Shown here piece after piece: positions 25,601-37,600 of a stretch of 64,000 nucleotides of DNA (positions are counted from its first letter, which is position 1; each line of letters opens with the position of its first letter). A model generated the notes under the pieces. It made no database searches, was not told the DNA's origin, and was given only the letters and a program-made list of their open reading frames with translations. The stretch is taken from positions 1,116,001-1,180,000 of the forward strand of contig JAZGUH010000327.1 of NCBI GenBank assembly GCA_037893225.1, read 5' to 3'. This DNA comes from Hippasteria phrygiana. Lineage: Eukaryota > Echinodermata > Asteroidea > Valvatida > Goniasteridae. A program made the position numbers and the translations under genes.

Positions 25601-28600
25601 CACATAACTATCCCTTCAAATTGCGTGGTTTTTGTTTAATTTCGTGACAAATAGCAGTCCGCCATTTTGTAGAACCAAATTTTTGACTCCACAAAATGGC
25701 GGACTGTGTTCACCAGTCGTATTTCCAGTCGCATCTGGTTGAAGTATGTTCTGTTGATCCATTTTGATGTACTGTGGCACGGCGCGCAGCACTGGCGATA
25801 TATGTCGAGAGGTAGAGAATTGTACCTGGCGATCATCTGATAGGTTCACAAGGCCACTGGCTGCGGCGCCAGCCTAAAGACTCTTACAGCGTATTTTCGC
25901 ATTATTTAGATGGTGGTATTTAGTACTGGAAATACGTCTATGTATCGTGGGTCAGATGTCAGGGGTAAGCGGCCAATTTTTTTGTTTCGTAATCACTAAT
26001 CACTAATTACAACACATTATACGTGTTTTTTTGCATGAACAACTCTTATAAAAGATAAGGAACATTTCCAAACAGTAAAATTTCATGACATTTGAAGGCA
26101 ATGTGTCCCTTTAATGTGAAACTATCCCATGCATTAAGAATGTGGTATAACTATTTTGTTTTAATTATCAATTCTGTTTTTTTAACTAGTGTATTTTGTA
26201 TTTCTATTCATGGTAAATATATTTTGTATTTGAAGCTCTCATACCTTGAAAGAGGTATCGAGCAATAAAACAATTAAGATGGGTATTTGTGAAGACATGG
26301 CTGAGTACTGTATTTATGATTGGTAACAGTCTAAAGCACCTAATAGACAATTTTTCCCCTACATCTGACATGTGTTTGGTATAATGCAGCTTGATTATTG
26401 TCAACTGCCTTATGTAGAGACAGTGAAAATCCGTACGAAAATTTTGCGTTTTCCGTTCTGCAATTTTGTAAATTTCGTTTTTTCCGTTTTTCTGGAATTT
26501 GAAGCCTTTTGAATAGAATTACCTCCCCGATGAGTAAACGGTACGTATTAAAAATTGGTGAAATTACTAACCCGAGTAAAAGCGTCCCCATGATCAGGGT
26601 CCTATGAGTTGTCTTATGTAGTCGTCCAATCATTACGTCCCTCCCAAAAAATTTCCAGAAGTGAACAGTTAATAGAGAACCCAACGTTATAAACCCGACA
26701 ATTCGACTGATTCTGAATGATTTTGGACGGGCAGTTTTCAATTTTGACGAGCACATAACAGAGGGCATTAGAGAGATGAAATAAAATCTTCGCAGCGTGA
26801 AATGTTCACAGGAGTTTCATGTGCACGCACGCGCACGTAAGTCACATCCAGTAACAGGAGGCTTCACCCTCTGTCGGCTTGGCATGATTTGGGCCACGAA
26901 TCCGACCGCTGGTTCATTGCGCCTGTTCCCACATCAAGGTATTCATTCTGCTGCAGCATACCAGCGGAATCGGATGAAATCGGGTCAGGCCCCAAGTGCC
27001 TGACTAGCCCAAATTCTAAATGAATCAGTGTATGCATGGTAGGCCTACTGACTGGGTACACTGTCATTTACATCGGCTGGAGTTTACGTTGCGTGATTAA
27101 CGGTATGCTGCTTCTTCATTTTAACGTGATTCTTCTGTTATTTAAAAAGCTTATCGGTACATTTCTATAATACTTAATTGAATTGAATATGATTCTCATT
27201 CAATCTTATTTTGAAATGCTTTTTCCGTTTTTTTCCGTTCAAAATCTTCAATTCCGTTTTTGACACTTGATTTCGCAAATCCGTCCGTGATTCCGCGATC
27301 GCGGATTTTCACTGTCTCTACTTATGACCTTGGTCATAAGGGAGTCTGACCGAATCTAAGAGTTGGAATAGCAGAAAATCCACAGTGTGAGTCCACAAAA
27401 GTATATAGGAATTGAACCCCAAATATACTGCATTTCAATCAAACCGACACCACCAAATTAGTAACGTCAATATTATGAGCATAAGGCAGGGGTGAGATTT
27501 GAGGAAACTGAAAGATCCACGAAACATCCATTTAATTTGTATGGCGTTGCTGAAAAATGCATACGAAAACTGTATTTTCTAACAAAAGATATGGTACAAA
27601 ATTGCAAAAAATAGGCTCATATGCATTGGAATGAAAAGAAGACTGTTTCAGATTGAAGAGGTCATTTTTGAACAATTATTTAAGGACCAAAAAATCTTCC
27701 GGAAATCTGGAAGACTTCTCACCCAAAATACTGAAATCAGAAAGAAATCACCCCCGATCTCACCCCTGATAAGGTATTTTCCAAAAACAAGTCAACTCTG
27801 TCCATTGACAAGTTATAGTGATTGTGTCGTTCAGTGCATGTATGCATGTGTTCACAAACACTGATCACCAGTCAACATTGCTCAAAACATCATGAACTTT
27901 GACACGGATACGTTGACATGATTTTGGGTAGATACAGTACATAATTATGTACTTCATGCCCATGAATCCATGACCTGATCTGGGTATTAAGTGACCTATC
28001 ATTTTAAAGAGAAAATTGTAGGTTACACAATGATAAAAGTTGGTGATATTGGTTTTATCAATGTGAAATATTTTGCACTAAATTCTAGTTTTCTTTTATT
28101 TGCTTTACTCACCCTGCATACGACTACACAAAATGGTAGGGAGTCAAATGGATTTAAAAGGACCAAAAAGCCTATCACTCGGGGTTAACAATATTATGGA
28201 AGTAGGATTCTCTGGTATGAGTATTGTGTAAAACTTACCCCGTTATATCACGCATTTCATTACAATAAGTAAATCAATAATTCTTCCAAGGTAGATCAAT
28301 ACTGATGCACAGTTGCTCTAGCATGCATACCTTGAGTTGACTTTCATTAAACGGATGCTGCTGCCATTCGGGTGGGATGACATTCTTGTTCTCTACCTCC
28401 GCAAACAGTGGCACAACCATACCCATCAGATCATCTAGGGATTCTGCAATGCCAAATAAGATTACACATTAGGCCCCAAAAAACAAATAGTTTGGTTGTC
28501 CTCGACCGCCCGCCCCTATTTTTCGGCCCGCGCCAAAAAAGTTTTTTTGTTAAATTATTATTTTGTGTTTAATTTTATCCCAAAACTCGAATTGATTTCG

Positions 28601-31600
28601 CTGGTTGATTCGTTCCAATCTCGTTTCCATCTTTATTTTGTTATTTGTAATGTACAAACACGACCCTACCTTTTACTCCAGAGTTTGAAAGTTCATATTC
28701 TAGTATCAGTGTGTCACTTCGCACAATAAATATCTCGATGGAAATACACGCGGTACAGAAATACACAAATGCAGCGTGGCCATTCATCAAATTTCAAATT
28801 CCCAAGATTTATCCAGTAAAATTCACAAGAATTCCCAAGGCGATGGGGAAAACACTGTGCAAAGAGCATCGGAATAAGCACTTTGCGCATGTGCAATCCA
28901 TATTTTTCCCACAAAAATTCCAAAGATCTTGGGAAAAATCCCAAGGAGCGGCCACAGTGCATACATGTATAACGCACAAGGCTAAAATGAGAAATAAACT
29001 TATGAAAAAATTAAATCTCATAATTTTTCTAATTATATTCTTTAATCACTATATATTTTAATATTTAGTTTGGAATTTTGTTGTTGTATATTTACACAAA
29101 CGATTAATAATGACAAAAAAATGCATCAACTGAACGTGTATATGCACAGGGGAAGCCAAGATGGCGTCTTTAATACAAGCTCAGCATTCACTGCAAACTG
29201 GGTGTAAAAGTATTGTTTGATTGTATGTGCAGTGTGGCTACCACATCGAAACTTCGTGAGGTTTTTGGGTCGAATATTGAGCCAGCTCAAATACAGCTGG
29301 AATACACAAAGGTCGCGTCCACCAAAAAGTGGTCCATAGAGTGACAATGAGCCCCAGGAGAGAGTGTCAGCACTGGCAGCCTTAGGGCTACGGTGTTGTT
29401 CGGATGGAGTAAAGGACCCGGCGCGGCGGCCATCGCTGAAGAGGCAGCCGTATTACGTATATTAAACTGTTTATCGGCCTAACAACATCTGTGTTTGTTT
29501 TACTTTGTGTATGGATTGAAGTTGGACTTTGGGGGAATGTTAAAAAAAATAATAATAATAATAATTTTAAAAATCCGCCCGCCCGCCCCTCACTGGCGAA
29601 GGGGTGTGGAGGACAACCAAACTTTTTATTTTTTTGGCCCAAGTTCAATCCACCAATGAGAACCCAACAAAGTTCACACTGGGTTTTCAGACATTTGACA
29701 AGTTTTGTGTAATTACGGATTGTGAAAGCACTTTTTCCTTTATTGCAGCTAGTCCCTGCCATAAACCCAATCCTTTTTGCAGGATGCATGCTGTACACCA
29801 AGTCCAACATGCTCTTTCAGTCCCATACCTGAGATATCCCGATTATGACATGTACCTTCAGATCAAGCATCTGGGATATTGCAGTCTGTTTGAATGTGCA
29901 CTCAAGAGTATGTGAGATCAGATAGGCAACTTGGTATAAAAGCATAATACTGTGTAGGGTTAAAAATAACCCAACACATTTTGAAATTACTAAAAGGCCC
30001 ACTGGAGTTGTATGGAGTTGGATGGTGTACATGGCCATATTAAGAGTAAGTGTATGAATAACCTATGAGAATACATGAACAATTAAAACCCAGTGGTGAA
30101 TGTATCAAATTCAGCAAAACCAGTTGTTCGATGGGTAGAGGAACTGAGACACATAAGAGAATACAGATTCATTCTTTCATGAAAGAGGTAGTATCTCACT
30201 TCATTCTCAATTAAAAATGTAGCTCTGGGGGTAGCTCAACTTACCCCGCTCTTCCCCAACCCACACAGCCACACTTACTAACAATGATCAGGATGTGATT
30301 GCTGGCATTACATGTATGTACTCTGACATCACAGACGCTCTTTCTCTATTTCAAGTAACTTCCTCTTTGTTCAGCCATTCATTAACCCTAACAATCCCCA
30401 TCCAGCCAAACTCCAACACCAGGTTTCGTTGGAATTTAACGGGTTAGGTACTGTGTACTTTTGATGTGGTGTTGGATTTTGTTGGATTTTAAGGAGATGG
30501 GTACTGTAGCTGCACAGTAACAGTGTTGGGTTTTGACTGATTGAGGAAGGTTGGTTCGAGCAATGGCTACATTGTACATAGAGCTCTGATGTTGGGATGT
30601 GTGTGTGGCTGTATGTTTTGTTTAACATGCCCTGAACAATGGGGTACGGAGGTAGAACAAACAATGGAATCAACAGCTTGTATGGTGTCTTACATAATAC
30701 TTCTAAGGAGCACATACATTGAACAATGTATGTTGCATAATTAGGGCTTGAATATTTTGCACATGAATACAGTTGTTGGATTTTGACGGGATGGGTACTG
30801 TATGTCCCCATTGTTCATGCTGTGCATTTGGCCAAGTGTACCCACTCAATCAAAACCCAACAGCTAAAGGGGGTGTTGGAGTTTGACGGGTTGTGTACTG
30901 TTATGGCAAGTGGGCTGTTGGAGTTTGACGGGTTGGGTATTGTTAACCAGCAACAGTCAACCATGGTGTTGGAATTTGACGGGTTGAGGAAGGTTTCTAG
31001 TAAAAATGCTTAGGGAGTTAGGGTTAAGCAAGCAAAAGACCAACATCACCAAAGAAATCTACAGTAACCCTGTTATATCTATCAGTCACAGGTGGCATCC
31101 GCAAATGCATAGCACCTTCCTTTCCATTTTATGAAAACAAATACCCAAAAAACATTCCTTCTTTCATATTTGCACTTTATGTTTCTTTTTTCCCAAAGTA
31201 AACTTTAGTTCAGGCCCTAGCCCACAGATGTTCACCTGGTATACTCCTTGCATTTCTTGGAAAAATTATTTAAAAAAGTAAATGCATAAATAAAAACACA
31301 AAATAAAAAAGTAAAAATAAAAAAAATATAAAAACAATATTTGTGCTTCCCTAGTTCAACAGCCCGACCATAAAGTTATTATCAACAACTTATTAAAAAA
31401 GTTTTACGAAAACACTTTCTTAACAACCTTTTATTTCAAAAACACTCGAAACAATTTTGCTGTCCTTATTATCCTGTTTGTTTGCCTTCTTCATTCACTA
31501 TTTTCAAAAAATAAATTATTTCGTCCCGATATCCGATCATCCGCTTCTCGGTGCCAGTGTCAAGTGCTCATGCGTCATGCATGCATGCAGCGATGTTAGT

Positions 31601-34600
31601 CTGGTTCCCGCCAAGCATGCCAAGGACTACATGTACATGATGAAAGAACCGTAACCAGTCTATGGAAATATAGGACAACAAGTCGTCTTTGACATCGTAA
31701 AAATGCCAAATAAACATCGTTGGAGAAAGAACATTTCTGCTATTTAATTCACAGAACTTGGCCTCTCTTTTCTACATGTAGTTTGGTGTATGTTTTTTTC
31801 TTTTCAGAGTTTGGACCACACGGTTGCACGTACTTGATACCCGCTCCGCCTGCCCGACCTGCTCCTGGTTATGCAGGACCTCTGGCAGGCGACTCCGAAG
31901 TTTTCCCGGTCGCGGCGGCTAGATACTTGGGCAACGTCATCAATGGTAACAATGTCCCCCCTGCTCAAGAGCCTGAGGAGCCGGCACGAATAGAGGAGGG
32001 GGTGGAAGAGGACGAGGAGGGCTTTGAACTTTGTGGGATTATTGGGCCGCGATCAGAACTCACCACAGCACTGGTAGACCGGTGCAAGACGTATACAACT
32101 TCCAGCTGGTCGGCTCTAGGACCCTCGGACAAGGAGTTGGTATGGAAGACGCCCTCCAGGCTGTCTTCAATCATTTGCGGTGCAGGGCCAAGATCAACCT
32201 GTCTTTCAGCTTTGTGTTGCGTCACTCCATGTCCGGAGACTAGAAATATATTTTCATGCCAGTCTTAACAATGCACATTTTTTCGCGGAGCCATTTACCA
32301 TCGCCTCAGAGGAAGATTTGCAGCGACTTCTGCAGGAACTTCAGAGAGGTTATGTTGCCGAACACGGGAAGAGGCACCGTCCAGACACGAAGTGGACGGT
32401 CGAATGCATCACAAACATGGCAGTGTTCCTCAAGAAGATGGATTTTGTGATTGGAGCTCCGACACAAGATCTCCCACCATTCATGGCTAACAATAGAGGG
32501 CTCATCAACCTCGTGCGAAACAGACACACTGGGCAGCCCTGTTTCCTTCGCTGCCTGGTCCTGCTGAATAACGAAGATCCCCACAATCTGGAGCATGAAA
32601 CCAAACACTGGCTCGATGTCTATGTGGGTGATGAAGGGGTGACGCTGGCTGATCTTGACGTTTGAGAATGGCTATTCGGGATAAATATCCATGTGTACTC
32701 GCTGGTCCGGACTGCCGGCGGTGACGGGACGGACGAGGACGAGGTTGCGGAGGAGGAAGGGGCCCCTTGTGACGAGGAGGAAGGAGGAGGAGGAACCCCG
32801 TCGCACCGATGGGAGAGTGAGGGTGGAATTAATTCGGCAATCTCCCTGCAGGCACCCAAGAACTCTCAATGTGAACTCGTCCGGTAAAAATTTCTCATAC
32901 ATTCTGGACTTGAGAATGTATAGCAAGACGTACGCATGTACAAAGTTTAGTAGGCCGTTTAGAAGGTCAACTGACCTTAGACGCCACGAACTGACATGTG
33001 ATGCAAATGTTAAGCACCAATTTCCAGGTGGTTCTTTCCAACTATCAAAAACTGTATTCGACAGACTTGTAGATTTGGGGATCAATGTCCCCCGTGATCA
33101 ACAGTTCTACCCCTTTCGGGCCGCTTTCGATTTTGAGAGTTTCTTTCAGGAAGTCCCAACTCATCTGCAGGTAAAAGCAGCCAAACTCAAGTGGCGGAGC
33201 AGGCACGAACTGTTGAGCTGTAGCGTCGCCAGCAACGTGCCCGGTCACGAAGAGCCCGGGTGCTTCGTGACGACCGGAAGTGCCAGCCAGCTGGTGACAG
33301 ACGTGGTGGCTTACCTTCACGCTGTGTCCGATGCAGCCTATGCTTTCCTACTGGAGAGATACCACCCCGTCTTCCAGCAGCTAGAACATCTTGCCAGCGG
33401 CCAAGAACCCGGACGGGAGGACCCGGAAGGTTGCATCTTACACCAGGCGGAGAAGGCAGACAAGCGATGGATGACTTCATCCACGAACTTCCAGTCCTGG
33501 GATTCAATTCCGGCAGGTATGATGTAAATCTAATGAAAACATTTTTGTACGCCGAGCTCCAGAGGGTAGACCCTCTGGAGTTTATTGTAAAGAGATCCGG
33601 TACGTATATGGCGCTAAAAACAAAGATAATTTCTTGATATCACAAACTATCTAGTACTGGGCTACCAAGTTTCTGAAAGCCTATGACATCGAACAAGAAA
33701 AGGGTTATTTTCCCTATGACTGGCTAGACGACTTGGGAAAAGTTACAGTCCAAAGAACTACCCCCACATGAGTCATTCTATATAAAGACAGTGAAAATCC
33801 GTTCGAAAATTTAGCATTTTCCGTTCTGCAATTTGGTAAATTCCATTTTTCCCCCCGTTTTTCTGGAATTTGAAGCCTTTTGAATAGAATTACATGTACA
33901 TGTACATCCCCGAATTAAAGTAAAATGTATGTATTAAAAATTGATAAAATCACTAACCTCAGTAACCTGAGCCTCTCTAATCATGAAAGCGTCCCTCTAG
34001 GTCTCCATTGCAGTACAGTATTATGAATTGCCTCGTGTGTTCCTCAGTGAGGCGCTCACGATGATCATTTAGGATATGTTTGTACAAAAATGACCGCTCT
34101 ACATCAAAGGGTCAAAGGGTAAAAGGGTCAAAGGATTAGGAATGACCGGGATTGTGTGAATTAATGAGCCACTTCTCACCAGGAAATGTCCCATATGGTC
34201 TGCGTCACAAATAGCCTCTCCTATTCAAACTCCTACTGCCCGGCTTCACGTGCCGATCCCTGTTAAGAACTGTGGGCAGAGGTGTGCAGGCGGGTTTCTG
34301 GCACCTTAAAACCAGATTGCTCCGGGAAGATGGGGCTCGCAAGCCTTGGAAGGCAGCCCATCTAGGAGAAGGAAAACTCTGATCCCAAACCCTTTTTGTT
34401 TTTGCTTTTTGTGAACACAACTTCTAGCGCTGGGCAGCAGCAGCGCTTTTGCAGGCATGCTGACGGTTCTCCGGGAGATCCTCCCTTTCCTCCGGCAGCA
34501 TTTCTACTTGGTGCCTACCATAACCCGACATTAGATACATGGGTCTATGGCAGAGACCTACTAGTCCTAGTTAGTTGGACACTGCGGGGCAACCGGCACT

Positions 34601-37600
34601 CCTACCAACCGTCGAGCTTCTGCTCTCCATTGGATCCATGGGGTGACGGTCCAGAGAGTCGGCCTACTCCTGCGCAAGCAATAACATCGCAGTCAACGTC
34701 CAAAACACCGACGAAAATCTTCAAAGTCTCACGGTGACAGGGTACCGCGGTACTGGCAGGGTTGAGTAGCTGGAGGCTGGTAGTGGGATCCCTGCAGGTG
34801 AGCGGCCTGGGAGTGATGGTCGCATGCTTTGCCGATGACGACGGCAGTGTGAGGTCCTTCCCAGGATGACCAGGCGGCCCTATTTAGGAATGCCCCCCTC
34901 GCCTGCCCCAATTTGGGGAAGCCCCTCTACTCCGGCCAACTGAATCAATGTACATGACTGCGATGTCGTCTTTCTCGTTAGCGAGCTGACAGCCTGACAT
35001 CAACAGAAGACACAGGCATCCTAATAACTTCCCTGGCAATTTTGGACAACTTTGGGAGACGGCCTGCCGATGCTTCCCAATATTCAGCGATTTTTAAGGG
35101 ATCGGGCAAGTCCTTGAATTCGCTGTTGGTGTAAATTAACGAATCTTTCATCAATTCCACACCACCTTCTGTCAAACCTGGTATGGCCGAGTAGTGACTT
35201 ATGTCGGTGTCAAAACTACCAACTTGGCGAGGATCAAATATGCGCGCTGCTTTGTAGTATTCATAAGCAGGATGAGCACTGATGTAGGTTTCAAGCTTCT
35301 TGAGACTTTTATGGAACATATCACGGAAGCTTTTCTTGAGGGATGCTTGCTTGTCATTTGGCATAGATAACAGGAGCTTATCAGTCTGTTCGCCATAATA
35401 GTCCTTTGTTGTGCTGGCACTTAGATATGCCTTAAGCGATTCCATGGTATTGTACACAGTGCATGCCAGTGGGTTACTAGTTTCCTCCAGGCTTGTCCGT
35501 GTTGTCATCACTCGCTTGCAGTTTTCAGCCACAAATGACAAGATAACTTGGGCTTCAAGTTTCACCGGACCTCGTTCCTGTACTATTTCCACAATCTGTT
35601 CAACAGCCATCCCTTGGCTCTGCTCAGTTTTGAAAAACCCATAGTACAGTTGCATATCTGAATGGTAGCAGGCTGCATTCATCCAAAAATTCCAACGTGT
35701 TGAGACTGGCACTGGTGGAAGATGGACAGAGGCTTTTGAATTGGCAGGTATTTGGCAAGAAACTCAATGTATCGTCGTTTCCGCTGTGGCTTCTTGTTGA
35801 AAGCAGACTTGATCATGGACACGAGTGTACAGACATGGTACATTGCTGCGTGGTTTTTGAATTGCTCGCCGACAAGATTTGTGATATGTGCCATGCAAAG
35901 TACATGCCGTGCATTGGAGAACAGAGCTGACAAAACTTTGTGCAATGCTTTTTTGCAATAAGCAGCAGAATCACTGACAAATGATGAGATTTGATTGAAC
36001 TCGATCCCATAGTTGCTTACTGTTATTGTGACGGACTGACTCAGTGTTTTGTGATTACAAGCGTCCATAAAAAACAACGTCAATGACAATAACTTTTCCT
36101 TAAATCCACGCTAAGATGTTGAGTACAGATTTGTCTCGACAATCAGTGGTCTCATCAGCTATCAGAGATATGCAGGGGCTTCCCTCAACATTGTTGTTAT
36201 CGCCTGCTTATGTTCGTCAAACACACCTCCAAGATAGTGAGCACGGAGTGTTGTGGCGACGGGAATTGTGCCACCATGTTTTGCATGCTTGATCATGAAA
36301 GGTCGCATTTTTTCAAACTTTTCCAGCAGGATATAAGACAAAGTACACATCCTGACAAAGCCTTCAATGAATTTACGATGGAGTTCTGAAGAGTTGAATG
36401 CTGTACTTAGGGATACTTGAATTGGTTTTGCTCCTCCACTTGCGCTGGTACCTTTCGATGCCTCACAGCATCTTTCACAGTATCCACTCAGTGAAAATCC
36501 ACCGAATGACTACAATATCGACAAAACACCACTCCTCCATCTTCATACAACCGATCAGTAGCAAACTGTTTAGCTCGAGAAATAGCACTTACGCCACGAG
36601 TTGCACAAAGTTTTGGCTTTTTGGGGGGATTAACGCACTTTCCTTTACTCGTAGACGCCATTTTGAAACCAGGCAGAAACTTTGATGCACAATGCATAAT
36701 GCTAATATGCCTCGTGCGTGCGCAACAGTTCGCCTTGGTGTTGGCCACATGCCAGTTGTGAGCGAGCGAGAAAACCGCATAAAAAGCAAGTTCCCATTGG
36801 TCAATGATAGTACGCTCATGAATGGCTGCAGTTCATGAATAATATATTATTCATACAACCGCTGTGATCGGTCGGTGATTGGAAGTTGCCGGAGATAATA
36901 TATAATGCATTATGACATAGGCCTAGTCGCCTATTCATTACGTCCCTCCCCAAAGAAATATCCAGAAGTGAACAGTAAATATAGAATCCAGAGTTATAAA
37001 CCTGACAACCCGACTGATTCTGAATGATTTTGGAAGGGCAGTTTTCAATTTTGACAAGCTAGCGGGCATTTTAGAGAGATAAAATCAAATCTTTGTAGCG
37101 TGAAATGTTTACCTATATGAACATCGGGAGTAGCACGCACGCAAATCACATCTAGTAACTGGAGGTATCACCCCTATGTCAGCATGGCATGATTTGGGCC
37201 ACGAATCCGACTGCTGGTTCATTGCGCCTGTTCCCACATCAAGGTATTTGTTCTGCCGCAGCATACCAGCGGAATAGCATGAAATCGCGTCAGGCCCCAA
37301 GTGTGACACTAGCCCAAATTCTAAACGAATCAGCATGGAACTGTGTACATGGTCATGTACATGCACATAATCGGCTGGAGCTTATGTTGCGTGATTACGG
37401 TATGCTGCTTAGTCATTTTAACTGGACTTGTCTGTTATTAAAAAATCACATCAGTACATTTTTATAATATTTCACTGAATTTAGTATGATTCTCATTCAA
37501 TCTTATTTTGAAATGCGTTTTCCCGTTTTTTTCCGTTCAAAATTTCCAATTCCGTTTTATCCCACGGGTTAGAAGTTGAACACGTATATAAGATCGTACA

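Larger units (their letters stand above)
22435..28330 (-). other. IDE intron f-g
   Basis: The intron is 5896 bp. It contains a short DIRS-like element (22759-24762), a foldback remnant (24815-24945), two TTAA MITEs (25099-25422 and 25506-26114) and a 6-bp-TSD element (26415-27320). The stretch 27327-28330 has nothing recognised. Confidence 0.85.

Noticed and set aside
29388..29810. 140-residue minus-strand ORF
   Set aside because: It spans the end of a TIR element and adjacent intron DNA, with no conserved motif and no splice context.
31720..32268. Stand-alone 182-residue host protein
   Set aside because: Reading frames nearby match the N-terminal region of a Polinton polymerase. This ORF is a mixed-frame path through it.
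34978..36748. Host CGGBP1 gene
   Set aside because: The frame is broken by stops and shifts, lies inside a TIR-bounded insertion within another transposon, and includes hAT catalytic and dimerisation parts.
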